Source: Acanthosepion esculentum (lineage: Eukaryota; Mollusca; Cephalopoda; Sepiida; Sepiidae). Taken from it: a stretch of 64,000 nucleotides of DNA. The notes beneath the pieces are model-generated. The model worked only from the letters and a program-made list of their open reading frames with translations, was not told where the DNA came from and searched no databases. The position numbers and the translations under genes are program-made. Within the stretch, counting starts at the first letter, position 1; each line of letters starts with the position of its first letter. Location of the stretch: contig OZ038510.1 in assembly GCA_964036315.1 (NCBI GenBank), positions 80,010,349-80,074,348 of the forward strand. Reading direction: 5' to 3'. Below are positions 50,001-62,057 of the stretch, in pieces.

Positions 50001-52501
50001 TGTCAGCCATTATTATTAATTTTTGACTAGTATTTACTTTCATCTTCATTTTTTATTAGATGAAGCATTGTCAGCCATTATTATTAATTTTTGACTAGTA
50101 TTTACTTTCATCTTCATTTTTTATTAGATGAAGCATTGTCAGCCATTATTATTAATTTATGACTAGTATTTACTTTCATCTTCATTTTTTATTAGATGAA
50201 GCATTGTCAGCCATTATTATTAATTTATGACTAGTATTTACTTTCATCTTCATTTTTTATTAGATGAATCATTGTCAGCCATTATTATTAATTTTTGACT
50301 AGTATTTACTTTCATCTTCATTTTTTATTAGATGAAGCATTGTCAGCCATTATTATTAATTTTTGACTAGTATTTACTTTCATCTTCATTTTTTATTAGA
50401 TGAAGAATTGTCAACAATTATTATTAATTTTTGACTAGTATTTACTTTCATCTTCATTTTTTATTAGATGAAGCATTGTCAGCCATTATTATTAATTTTT
50501 GACTGGCATTTACTTTCATCTTCATTTTTATTAGATGAAGCATTGTCAGCCATTATTATTAATTTTTGACTAGTATTTACTTTCATCTTCATTTTTTATT
50601 AGTTGAAGCATTGTCAGCCATTATTATTAATTTTTGACTAGTATTTACTTTCATCTTCATTTTTTATTAGATGAAGCATTGTCAGACATTATTATTAATT
50701 TTTGACTAGTATTTACTTTCATCTTCATTTTTTATTAGATGAAGCATTGTCAGCCATTATTATTAATTTTTGACTAGTATTTACTTTCATCTTCATTTTT
50801 TATTAGATGAAGCATTGTCAGCCATTATTATTAATTTTTGACTAGCATTTACTTTCATCTTCATTTTTTATTAGATGAATCATTGTCAGCCATTATTATT
50901 AATTTTTGACTAGCATTTACTTTCATCTTCATTTTTATTAGATGAACCATTGTCAGCCATTATTATTAATTTTTGACTAGTATTTACTTTCATCTTCATT
51001 TTTTATTAGATGAAGCATTGTCAGCCATTATTATTAATTTTTGACTAGTATTTACTTTCATCTTCATTTTTTATTAGATGAAGAATTGTCAACAATTATT
51101 ATTAATTTTTGACTAGTATTTACTTTCAGCTTCATTTTTTATTAGATGAAGCATTGTCAGCCATTATTATTAATTTTTGACTAGTATTTACTTTCGTCTT
51201 CATTTTTTATTAGATGAAGCATTGTCAGCCATTATTATTAATTTTTGACTAGTATTTACTTTCATCTTCATTTTTTATTAGATGAAGCATTGTCAGCCAT
51301 TATTATTAATTTTTGACTAGCATTTACTTTCATCTTCATTTTTTATTAGATGAAGAATTGTCAACAATTATTATTAATTTTTGACTAGTATTTACTTTCA
51401 TCTTCATTTTTTATTAGATGAAGAATTGTCAACAATTATTATTAATTTTTGACTAGTATTTACTTTCATCTTCATTTTTATTAGATGAACCATTGTCAGC
51501 CATTATTATTAATTTTTGACTAGTATTTACTTTCATCTTCATTTTTTATTAGATGAAGCATTGTCAGCCATTATTATTAATTTTTGACTAGGATTTACTT
51601 TCATCTTCATTTTTTATTAGATGAAGAATTGTCAACAATTATTATTAATTTTTGACTAGTATTTACTTTCATCTTCATTTTTTATTAGACGAAGAATTGT
51701 CAACAATTATTATTAATTTTTGACTAGTATTTACTTTCATCTTCATTTTTTATTAGATGAAGCATTGTCAGCCATTATTATTAATTTTTGTCTAGTATTT
51801 ACTTTCATCTTCATTTTTTATTAGATGAAGCATTGTCAGCCATTATTATTAATTTTTGACTAGTATTTACTTTCATCTTCATTTTTTATTAGATGAAGCA
51901 TTGTCAGCCATTATTATTAATTTTTGTCTAGTATTTACTTTCATCTTCATTTTTTATTAGATGAAGCATTGTCAGCCATTATTATTAATTTTTGACTAGT
52001 ATTTACTTTCATCTTCATTTTTTATTAGATGAAGCATTGTCAGCCATTATTATTAATTTTTGTCTAGTATTTACTTTCATCTTCATTTTTTATTAGATGA
52101 AGCATTGTCAGCCATTATTATTAATTTTTGACTAGTATTTACTTTCATCTTCATTTTTTATTAGATGAAGCATTGTCAGCCATTATTATTAATTTTTGTC
52201 TAGTATTTACTTTCATCTTCATTTTTTATTAGAAGAAGCATTGTCAGCCATTATTATTAATTTTTGACTAGTATTTACTTTCATCTTCATTTTTTATTAT
52301 ATGAAGCATTGTCAACCATTATTATTAATTTTGACTAGTATTTACTTTCATCTTCATTTTTTATTAGATGAAGCATTGTCAGCCATTATTATTAATTTTT
52401 GACTAGTATTTACTTTCATCTTCATTTTTTATTAGATGAAGCATTGTCAGCCATTATTATGCGTTTTCATTAGTATTTACTTTCATCATCATATTTTATT
52501 A

Positions 52502-52527
52502 GCATCTATCTATCTATCTATCTATCT
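52502..52527. repeat. (CTAT)n microsatellite
   Basis: Six tetranucleotide units directly after the last 68-bp monomer. Confidence 0.95.
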
Positions 52528-52765
52528 GATATTAAAACGTATTTTTTCATTTCCATAGTAGTTCACCCTGGTTTGGGGTCAACTACTTGCCCATGCTACC
52601 ACCCCGGGTCAGGTTGGACCTGGGAACACCAGCAATTAAAAGGTTGTTCCCCACTCGTCAAAACCTCCTGATCAGAGGCCTTGCTGCCGGATGTAGTTTA
52701 TCGTCATTTCCAACGACGCTTGCTTATTGGAAATATTCAATTTAAATCTGTTAACTTCCAGTAAC

Positions 52766-52899
52766 CATTGCGACTAGCAGGAAACAGCCTGTCGCCTCTA
52801 AGTTTTGACTTCAATGTTCACTTTTATATTTACACACGCTCTATCTCTGATATTGAGCACTTTATCCCATAATTATAGCACACCTTAAGAGTATATTTC

Positions 52900-52968
<69 letters not shown>
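52766..52968 (+). repeat. Ribozyme-bearing dispersed repeat, copy B (5'-truncated)
   Basis: Starts inside the hammerhead segment (ATTGCGACTAGCAGGAAACA, then GCCTGTCGCC) and continues colinearly with copy A to the terminal (TA)n tract. The CTGA half of the core is missing, so this copy cannot be a ribozyme. Confidence 0.85.
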
Positions 52969-52969
<1 letters not shown>

Positions 52970-53145
52970 TAGGTTTGTAAGTAGGTAGGTACGTGAATAT
53001 CTGCTGCGATAACTAATGTTTAAAATGCATTTTTAAAAATGAAAAATCTCGCTCACCTTCAGAAAGTTCTAAAAAATGCAATCTAAAAAAAAAAAATTAC
53101 AAAGGTATATTTCCCTATATATTTTTTATAAGTGGACTGGTATAT

Positions 53146-53425
53146 TTAACCCTAGAACACTAACCATCAATTAAAGTTACCCCACTACTAACCGTGGGTT
53201 TATCATACCCGATTTTGAAAATATAAAAAAAAAAAAAAAATAAAATATAAATCGTTATTTGAAATATTTTACATGCAGGCACTTCAAACTTTGTACTTTG
53301 AGTTAACATTAATTGGAACTGAAAAACATTATTTAGGTAAGAAAATCAGGTACTGAAAATTGTAATTAAAAATAGGAAAATTTGCTCTGGGTACTATATA
53401 CCCGTGGTTAGTGTTCTAGAATTAA
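53146..53425. mobile_element. piggyBac-type MITE with TTAA target duplication
   Basis: TTAA (53146-53149) is followed by CCCTAGAACACTAACC. The far end reads GGTTAGTGTTCTAGAA followed by TTAA (53422-53425). The inverted repeats agree at 14 of 16 positions, failing only at the tip. CCCTAGA ends plus TTAA duplications are diagnostic of the piggyBac superfamily. The 272-bp element has no open frame, so it is non-autonomous. Confidence 0.85.
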
Positions 53426-54077
53426 TTAGTGTCCAGATCATGTCAGAATTGCCTTGTCGGTACCCGTGACCACTCTTCTTTCATTTTCAAGGACTAAATT
53501 AGCAGCCGTTTGGTTGGTAACATTGCGCCAATTCAAATAGTGCTTTCTTTGACTAATAAACATTTGGTTTGAGCTGAGTTAATGACATTTCAAAACTTAT
53601 GACACAATACTGCCATTTAATTTGTTCCAAGCTGATAGATGGCGACAGTCAATTGCTTAAAATGGCGGAGTTATTTCCAATAATGAACTAGTCTTTGTAA
53701 GAGAGAATAGAAATAAGCGGCGAGCTGTGAAGAAGCAAAAGTAATGCGATAGGCAAAGCGAGGTTTGTTGTCCTCCAGCACAAAGTGACTTATGCACTCA
53801 TGTCTATCAATTCAATGGGGAGAGACAGATTTCCGAAAGTCTATACCCACAGGATGACATGTCGTTGAATTATGACAGCAATAACTTTGGACACAACATG
53901 CAATAAGTAAACAGAAAGCAATTTAGACGTTAGAACTTGTATTTGGAATTTGTTTCTCTCGTGTTTACACAAATAAGAACAATCAAGAATGAATTGTCTT
54001 CACCACAACAAAAATAGCAACAGACTTCTTTGAAGCTTGGACATTATTAGATCATTTATTAAGTTTTCATTTAATCA
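53426..54077. other. Spacer, no gene recognised
   Basis: No coding or repeat feature could be supported. Confidence 0.45.
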
Positions 54078-54183
54078 CAGTGGGGCCGATATTAAGATCT
54101 CATGTCCCACCCATGAGTCTATGATGCGGGACCCCACTTTCTACTACATGTCAATATTCATAAGGTAATATTGATATAAACTT

Positions 54184-54985
54184 TTTTTTTTAAGCTTTTC
54201 ACCCCAAGCAAGGCTGGAAGCCACTAGCACGCAAGGGGTTACAGAAGATTTGAAGCGAGAGCAGATAGGAGTGTTATAGGGAAAGGATGTGGCGAAGGAT
54301 AGTGGATAGATCAAGGCAAGGGGTTAAAGAAGATTTGGAGCGAGAGCAGATAGGAGTGAAAGAGGAAAGGATGTGGAGAAGGATAGTGGATAGATCAAGG
54401 CAAGGGGTTACAGAAGATTTGGAGCGAGAGCAGATAGGAGTGTTATAGGGAAAGGATGTGGAGAAGGATAGTGGATAGACCAAGGCAATGGGTTACAGAA
54501 GATTTGGAGCGAGAGCAGATAGGAGTGTTATAGGGAAAGGATGTGGCGAAGGATAGTGGATAGATCAAGGCAAGGGGTTAAAGAAGATTTGGAGCGAGAG
54601 CAGATAGGAGTGTTAGAGGAAAGGATGTGGAGAAGGATAGTGGATAGACCAAGGCAACTGGAGATTTCGATTGACGTTACATTTGAATAGTTGGAGATTA
54701 TAGTTGTCAGGGAAACAGGAATAAGGAAGAGAGTTCCACAGGCGAGAGGTGCGTGATATGAAGCTATTGGAGTAGAAGAGGCGTCTACATTTAACAGTTT
54801 CAACAGTGAAAGGGTGGGAGCGGGATTTCAGCCTCGTAGGACGGTTGAATTCATGAAGCCTGTGAACCAGCGAAAGCAGCTCATCGGATCACTTACCGTG
54901 AGAAAGTACTTGTAAAAAAGAGAGAGCGAGGCGACGGTGCGTCTGTGAGAGAGCGACTGCAGACGAGATGACAGATCAGGGCCAA
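54184..54985 (-). pseudogene. LINE 3' end with an expanded 3' UTR
   Basis: Same subfamily as 22724. On the minus strand the C-terminal coding tail (GPDLSSRLQSL-like region down to NVNRNLQLP-like end) runs from 54985 to about 54659. It is followed by five rather than two copies of the ~85-bp 3' UTR unit, the conserved hairpin and poly-A (plus-strand T run at 54183-54191). Frameshifts separate its coding blocks. It lies inside hAT-like copy 1. Confidence 0.82.
54236..54658. repeat. ~85-bp tandem units in the LINE 3' UTR
   Basis: GGGGTTACAGAAGATTTGG-type starts occur at 54236, 54320, 54404, 54489 and 54574, 84-85 bp apart. The other copies of this subfamily have two. Confidence 0.88.
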
Positions 54986-55286
54986 TTACATATTTTATTG
55001 TAACCTAATTATATACAATAATGGATCATATGCAATATAGGTGAACAATTCAACTAGTAACATTTAAAATAAATATAATGTATTTAAATACAAATTAGAG
55101 ACCTGTCATAAAAGATCATTCGGTCTTAAATAAATCAACAATGTCTTGCGATAATTTATTACACCAACTGGAGATTTTCCGTGTTAAAAAGTTGAATAAA
55201 TCTATGAAAATGCAACATAGGTTCGTTTTTTCTTCTTTTTTTCAAATAAGCAATTGTTATGTTGTTCTTTTTGCTGTCTATCCATG

Positions 55287-58200
55287 CAGGACCGGTACAA
55301 GGGGTTTTCGTGGGCTCCCACCGGATCAATGATTCAGCCACCTCCGAATTTATGATAAGGAGACCCTAACTCTATTACATCTCAATGTTCATAAGCTAGA
55401 ATTCATATAAGCTACAAATTTTAGTGTAACCTAATTATGTACAATAATGGATCACATGCAATATATGTGATCAATTCAACGAGAAGAATTGAAAATAAAT
55501 ACAATGTATTTAAATACAAATTAGAGACATGTCAGAATAGATCATTCCATCTATACAATTAGAGACATGTCATAATAGATCATTCCATCTTTACAATTAG
55601 AGACATGTCATAATAGATCATTCCATCTATACAATTAGACACATGTCATAATAGATCATTCCATCTATACAATTAGAGACATGTCATAATAGATCATTCC
55701 ATCTATACAATTAGACAGATGTCATAATAGATCATTCCATCTATACAATTAGAGACATGTCATAATAGATCATTCCATCTTTACAATTAGAGACATGTCA
55801 TAATAGATCATTCCATCTTTACAATTAGAGACATGTCATAATAGATCATTCCATCTATACAATTAGAGGCATGTCATAATAGATCATTCCATCTATACAA
55901 TTAGAGACATGTCATAATAGGTCATTCCATCTATACAATTAGAGACATGTCATAATAGATCATTCCATCTATACAATTAGACACATGTCATAATAGATCA
56001 TTCCGTCTTTACAATTGGAGACATGTCATAATAGATCATTCCATCTATACAATTAGAGACATGTCATAATAGATCATTCCATCTTTACAATTAGAGACAT
56101 GTCATAATAGATCATTCCATCTATAAAATTAGAGACATGTCATAATAGATCATTCCATCTTTACAATTAGAGACATGTCATAATAGATCATTCATCTATA
56201 CAATTAGACACATGTCATAATAGATCATTCCATCTATACAATTAGAGACATGTCATAATAGATCATACCATCTATACAATTAGACACATGTCATAATAGA
56301 TCATTTCGTCTTTACAATTGGAGACATGTCATAATAGATCATTCCATCTATACAATTAGGGACATGTGATAATAGATCATTCCATCTTTACAATTAGAGA
56401 CATGTCATAATAGATCATTCCATCTATACAATTAGAGACATGTCATAATAGATCATTCCATCTATACAATTAGAGACATGTCATAATAGATCATTCCATC
56501 TATACAATTAGAGACATGTCATAATAGATAATTCCGTCTTTACAATTGGAGACATGTCATAATAGATCATTCCATCTATACAATTAGAGACATGTCATAA
56601 TAGATCATTCCGTCTTTACAATTGGAGACATGTCATAATAGATCATTCCATCTATACAATTAGAGACATGTCATAATAGATCATTCCATCTTTACAATTA
56701 GAGACATGTCATAATAGAGCATTCCGTCTTTACAATTGGAGACATGTCATAATAGATCATTCCATCTATACAATTAGACACATGTCATAATAGATCATTC
56801 CATCTATACAATTAGAGACATGTCATAATAGATCATTCCATCTATACAATTAGAGACATGTCATAATAGATCATTCCATCTATACAATTAGACACATGTC
56901 ATAATAGATCATTCCATCTATACAATTAGAGACATGTCATAATAGATCATTCCATCTTTACAATTAGAGACATGTCATAATAGATAATTCCATCTTTACA
57001 ATTAGAGACATGTCATAATAGATCATTCCATCTATACAATTAGAGGCATGTCATAATAGATCATTCCATCTATACAATTAGAGACATGTCATAATAGGTC
57101 ATTCCATCTATACAATTAGAGACATGTCATAATAGATCATTCCATCTATACAATTAGACACATGTCATAATAGATCATTCCGTCTTTACAATTGGAGACA
57201 TGTCATAATAGATCATTCCATCTATACAATTAGAGACATGTCATAATAGATCATTCCATCTTTACAATTAGAGACATGTCATAATAGATCATTCCATCTA
57301 AAAATTAGAGACATGTCATAATAGATCATTCCATCTTTACAATTAGAGACATGTCATAATAGATCATTCATCTATACAATTAGACACATGTCATAATAGA
57401 TCATTCCATCTATACAATTAGAGACATGTCATAATAGATCATACCATCTATACAATTAGACACATGTCATAATAGATCATTTCGTCTTTACAATTGGAGA
57501 CATGTCATAATAGATCATTCCATCTATACAATTAGGGACATGTGATAATAGATCATTCCATCTTTACAATTAGAGACATGTCATAATAGATCATTCCATC
57601 TATAAAATTAGAGACATGTCATAATAGATCATTCCATCTTTACAATTAGAGACATGTCATAATAGATCATTCATCTATACAATTAGACACATGTCATAAT
57701 AGATCATTCCATCTATACAATTAGAGACATGTCATAATAGATCATACCATCTATACAATTAGACACATGTCATAATAGATCATTTCGTCTTTACAATTGG
57801 AGACATGTCATAATAGATCATTCCATCTATACAATTAGGGACATGTGATAATAGATCATTCCATCTTTACAATTAGAGACATGTCATAATAGATCATTCC
57901 ATCTATACAATTAGAGACATGTCATAATAGATCATTCCATCTATACAATTAGAGACATGTCATAATAGATCATTCCATCTATACAATTAGAGACATGTCA
58001 TAATAGATAATTCCGTCTTTACAATTGGAGACATGTCATAATAGATCATTCCATCTATACAATTAGAGACATGTCATAATAGATCATTCCGTCTTTACAA
58101 TTGGAGACATGTCATAATAGATCATTCCATCTATACAATTAGAGACATGTCATAATAGATCATTCCATCTTTACAATTAGAGACATGTCATAATAGAGCA

Positions 58201-60110
58201 TTCCGTCTTTACAATTGGAGACATGTCATAATAGATCATTCCATCTATACAATTAGACACATGTCATAATAGATCATTCCATCTATACAATTAGAGACAT
58301 GTCATAATAGATCATTCCATCTATACAATTAGAGACATGTCATAATAGATCATTCCATCTATACAATTAGACACATGTCATAATAGATCATTCCATCTAT
58401 ACAATTAGAGACATGTCATGATAGATCATTCCATCTTTACAATTAGAGACATGTCATAATAGATAATTCCATCTTTACAATTAGAGACATGTCATAATAG
58501 ATCATTCCATCTATACAATTAGAGGCATGTCATAATAGATCATTCCGTCTTTACAATTGGAGACATGTCATAATAGATCATTCCATCTATACAATTAGAG
58601 ACATGTCATAATAGATCATTCCATCTATACAATTAGAGACATGTCATAATAGATCATTCCGTCTTTACAATTGGAGACATGTCATAATAGATCATTCCAT
58701 CTATACAATTAGAGACATGTCATAATAGATCATTCCATCTTTACAATTAGAGACATGTCATAATAGAGCATTCCGTCTTTACAATTGGAGACATGTCATA
58801 ATAGATCATTCCATCTATACAATTAGACACATGTCATAATAGATCATTCCATCTATACAATTAGAGACATGTCATAATAGATCATTCCATCTATACAATT
58901 AGAGACATGTCATAATAGATAATTCCGTCTTTACAATTGGAGACATGTTATAATAGATCATTCCATCTATACAATTAGAGACATGTCATAATAGATCATT
59001 CCATCTTTACAATTAGAGACATGTCATAATAGATCATTCATCTATACAATTAGACACATGTCATAATAGATCATTCCATCTATACAATTAGAGACATGTC
59101 ATAATAGATCATACCATCTATACAATTAGACACATGTCATAATAGATCATTTCGTCTTTACAATTGGAGACATGTCTAAATAGATCATTCCATCTATACA
59201 ATGAGGGACATGTCATAATAGATCATTCCATCTTTACAATTAGAGACATGACATAATAGATCATTCCATCTATACAATTAGACACATGTCATAATAGATC
59301 ATTCCATCTATACAATTAGAGACATGTCATAATAGATCATTCCATCTATACAATTAGAGACATGTCATAATAGATAATTCCGTCTTTACAATTGGAGACA
59401 TGTCATAATAGATCATTCCATCTATACAATTAGAGACATGTCATAATAGATCATTCCGTCTTTACAATTGGAGACATGTCATAATAGATCATTCCATCTA
59501 TACAATTAGAGACATGTCATAATAGATCATTCCATCTTTACAATTAGAGACATGTCATAATAGAGCATTCCGTCTTTACAATTGGAGACATGTCATAATA
59601 GATCATTCCATCTATACAATTAGAGACATGTCATAATAGATCATTCCATCTTTACAATTAGAGACATGTCATAATAGATCATTCCGTCTTTACAATTGGA
59701 GACATGTCATAATAGATCATTCCATCTTTACAATTAGAGACATGTCATAATAGATCATTCCATCTTTACAATTAGAGACATGTCATAATAGATCATTCCG
59801 TCTTTACAATTGGAGACATGTCATAATAGATCATTCCATCTATACAATTAGAGACATGTCATAAAAGATCATTCCATCTTTACAATTAGAGCCATGTTTT
59901 TTCTTGTTAAAAAGTTGAATAATTTAAACATATTCAATATTATGAATAAAAAAATAGTGAATTTTATAGAGTGTTTTTTTTTTCGAGATTACATGAGTAA
60001 AACAAATTCACGGATTTGTACCAAAAAAAAAAAAAAAACACCAGAATGACATCAATTTTTTCACCCTTTTTAACTTTTAATAGTCAGTTTTGCTTAGTTT
60101 AAATTTGTCT
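55287..60110. mobile_element. hAT-like non-autonomous element, copy 2, enlarged by a 38-bp satellite
   Basis: Begins CAGGACCGGTACAAGG (compare CAGGGCCGGTGCAAGG at 60173). It continues colinearly with copy 3: CTATTACATCTCAATGTTCA, then TGTAACCTAATTATG, AATACAATGTATTTAAATAC, then the 38-bp array, then ATTCAATATTATGAATAAA, CATGAGTAAAACAAATTCAC and TAATAGTCAGTTTTGCTTAG. The right terminus is not visible. It ends close to the insertion point of copy 3. Confidence 0.68.
55517..59897. repeat. 38-bp satellite array, about 115 copies
   Basis: Unit ATTCCATCTATACAATTAGA followed by GACATGTCATAATAGATC, 38 bp. The alternating variants are TCTATAC or TCTTTAC, AGAGAC, AGACAC or GGAGAC, and CCATC or CCGTC. 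Higher-order copies exist: the GGGACATGTGATAA variant at 56357 recurs 1177 bp later (31 units minus one base) and again 302 bp after that. Each unit contains the palindrome GACATGTC. Single diverged copies of the unit lie in hAT-like copies 1 and 3. Confidence 0.97.
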
Positions 60111-60171
60111 GAGAAACAGCATCTTCTAACCAAAAGTTCAGGGATTTTGAACAGCTCATCCATAATCGTTG

Positions 60172-60734
60172 CCAGGGCCGGTGCAAGGTTCTCGTGCCTC
60201 GCCCCTAATCTATGATATCGGGGCCTCACTCTACTACATCTCAATTTTCACAAGATATTATTCATATAAAATACACATTTTATTCTAACCTAGAAAATAA
60301 ATACAATGTATCGAAATACAAATTAGAGACATTTCATAATAGATCATTCCATTTTAAATAAATCAACAATGTTTTGTTGCAATTTTTAACATCAACTTGA
60401 GGTTTTTCTTGCTTTTACACATTCAATATTATAAATAAAAAATAGTGAATTTTATAGAGTCTGTTTTTCCGAGATTTAGCATGAGTAAAACAAGTTCACG
60501 GATTTGGAAAAAAAAAATAGCATCAAAACCCGCGAAAATTGTTCATACTTTAATAGTCAGTTTTGATTAGTTTAATTTGTAGTGTATATAAATGTAGATA
60601 GAAAAAAAAGCAAATGTTGAGGATCACAAAGCAATGCCCGGGGCACCAAACAAGCTTGATACCTAATCAGATTTGCCACTCAATCAGGCTTGCCCGCCTC
60701 CGGTTGGTGGGTGGAGTAGTGCTCACCAGCCCTG
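60172..60734. mobile_element. hAT-like non-autonomous element, copy 3, near-complete
   Basis: The left end is CAGGGCCGGTGCAAGG (60173). The right end is CTCACCAGCCCTG (60722-60734), whose reverse complement CAGGGCTGGTGAG agrees at 11 of 13 positions. The 8-bp flanks AATCGTTG (60164-60171) and AATCGTAG (60735-60742) match at 7 of 8, the target length expected of hAT elements; one extra C lies before the left terminus. It contains one copy of the 38-bp motif at about 60317-60354 and no transposase. Confidence 0.72.
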
Positions 60735-60856
60735 AATCGTAGAGTTTTGGGCCGATATAGTCTTCAGTTTTGGAAATAAATTGCAGAAATTTGGAATGTT
60801 GAATTAGTTCTGCAAGAAATTTAAATTTGAATCTCCTAACAAAGGAGCTTGATATA

Positions 60857-61088
60857 TTGGGTTGGTGCATAATTACCAGGCGTTTTTGTAGGCGAGATAT
60901 TTGTTAATAAAAATTGCTGTTTTGTTGACTTTTTTAATAAAAATATTTCATTTTCAGATTCTAAAAATGCGTTTCGATAAACATACGCTCGGGAATAATC
61001 ATTTTAAAATGTTGTTATTGAATTATGAAGTTTCTTTTTCCATAATAAATATTATTTAAAATCGCCTGATAATTATGCACCAACCCAA
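60857..61088. mobile_element. Mariner-type MITE, 232 bp, TA target duplication
   Basis: Terminal inverted repeats of 26 bp starting TTGGGTTGGTGCATAATTA match at 25 of 26 positions between 60857-60882 and 61063-61088. TA lies on both sides (60855-60856, 61089-61090). The TTRGGTTGGTGC start is typical of mariner elements. The interior has no transposase. Confidence 0.92.
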
Positions 61089-61090
61089 TA

Positions 61091-61384
61091 GTTTGTAGTA
61101 ACAGCTATAGCACTTGCATTATGCAAATGCTTTTTTTTATTTATTTCTTATTTTTGTTATGCTTATTACCATATTCTGTCCTCCCCCGGTTATGGGTTAA
61201 AAAGCAGACCGTGCTTTGTAACCAACTGGCCTAGGAGAATGAAAAACCGTATATGGGACTGGAATTAAATCAAGTGGTCGCTCTTTGGCAACCTGAATCT
61301 TCTCCTGTCAGGGTTACTGTGAAGACGTTGGCAGCAGGATGCTGGATGTGGTCAGTGGCAGAATCTAACAGACCAGATTTGTGG

Positions 61385-61388
<4 letters not shown>
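61091..61388. other. Spacer, no gene recognised
   Basis: An open frame crossing 61253-61386 has no recognised motif and runs into a (TA)n tract. Confidence 0.4.

Positions 61389-61447
<59 letters not shown>
61389..61447. repeat. (TA)n microsatellite
   Basis: Pure TA tract of about 59 bp. Confidence 0.97.
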
Positions 61448-61450
<3 letters not shown>

Positions 61451-61559
61451 GTGTATTTCGGCAGCAATCCCTATTTTATACAATTTTTTATTAAAAACGA
61501 CTGACAATGTACTGTGGTTAAGTTTTTTGTTTAATTTTTCTTGTGTTCTTTCTGGGCAT

Positions 61560-61990
61560 ACATTATTTAGAAATTGTCCGAATGTTCTGTATGCCCGATC
61601 GCTTTCGGATATAATTTTAGCCATTATCAAGGTTGATTTTATTTTTACTTTTAACTTAATGTTATGTGTATGTATCAAGAGTTATAAGAATTTTTATTTT
61701 ATTTTCTAAAAACAGCCAGCACACTGTGCCCGTATTCATAGTTGATATTACTGAGGGTTAGTTTTTCTTTTTTTTTATTAATAATGCTTCCATTATTTTT
61801 AGCCTTTTTCTTACATGTGGGTGAGGCTATTATATTTGTATTATCAACGAGTATGTTGTGGGTGGAGTTTTCTAGGTCTCCAAGTGCATTTAAATGAGAC
61901 TTAATTGAGCTATTGCCAGAGAGATGTAATGTCAGTCTTCTTGATAGGGATGTTGTAGTATTATCCAATAAAACTATTTATGAAGTTGGA
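61560..61990 (-). pseudogene. Penelope-like element: end of the GIY-YIG domain and 3' region
   Basis: On the minus strand, 61985-61700 reads VLLDNTTTSLSRRLTLHLSG, then NSSIKSHLNALGD and ILVDNTNIIA. This matches the distal half of the GIY-YIG endonuclease of Penelope-like elements (TTT-LSRRLT-HLS--SSIK-HL, then IL-DNT-II). The YIG tyrosine position has decayed to VLL and the reverse transcriptase core is absent. Downstream, CCTTGATAATGGC...CCGAAAGCGATCGGGCA (61640-61575) resembles the hairpin found after such genes. Truncated and inactive. Confidence 0.65.
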
Positions 61991-62057
61991 TTGATCAGGA
62001 ACACAGTTCCTTAATCGACCGTGAATTCGTAAATAACATTGTTTCTCTGGAAATTGT

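Larger units (their letters stand above)
30801..52502. repeat. 68-bp AT-rich satellite array, about 319 copies
   Basis: Head-to-tail 68-bp monomers run for 21.7 kb, for example TGTCAGCC at 32471 and again at 32539. Each monomer contains ATTATTATTAATTTTTGACT, then AGTATTTACTTTCATCTTCA, TTTTTTATTAGATGAAGCAT and TGTCAGCC. CTTCAT and ATGAAG, 12 bp apart, can form a hairpin in most units. Recurrent variants are GTCAG or GTTAG, AGTATT or AGCATT, GATGAAG or GTTGAAG, TTTTTGAC or TTTATGAC, and a GAAGAATTGTCAACAATT form. A TGGCATT unit is 67 bp. Edge monomers are the most diverged (30801-30960 and 52455-52502). Since 68 is not a multiple of three, no long frame exists. Confidence 0.98.
54078..55286. 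mobile_element. hAT-like non-autonomous element, copy 1, split by a LINE
   Basis: Shares blocks with copies 2 and 3: CTACTACATGTCAATATTCA near 54141, TGTAACCTAATTATATACA near 55000, AATACAAATTAGAGACCTGT near 55090 and TAAATAAATCAACAATGT. It carries one copy of the 38-bp motif (about 55094-55131). A minus-strand LINE end (54184-54985) interrupts it between ATAAAC and TACATATTTTATTG. The left end, CACAGTGGGGCCG, is a poor version of the expected terminal repeat and the right end is unclear. Confidence 0.65.

Noticed and set aside
411..52502. CENP-B box in the satellites
   Set aside because: No match to the NTTCGNNNNANNCGGGN pattern in the 69-bp or 68-bp consensus by eye.
52766..52830. Hammerhead in copy B
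   Set aside because: The 5' half with the CTGA core is truncated; only GAAA, helix III and the GUC side remain.
30801..59897. The regular arrays as CRISPR
   Set aside because: Head-to-tail monomers without unique spacers, no cas genes, eukaryotic context.
60900..61060. Transposase fragment inside the mariner-type MITE
   Set aside because: A short open stretch is present but no mariner motif could be recognised.
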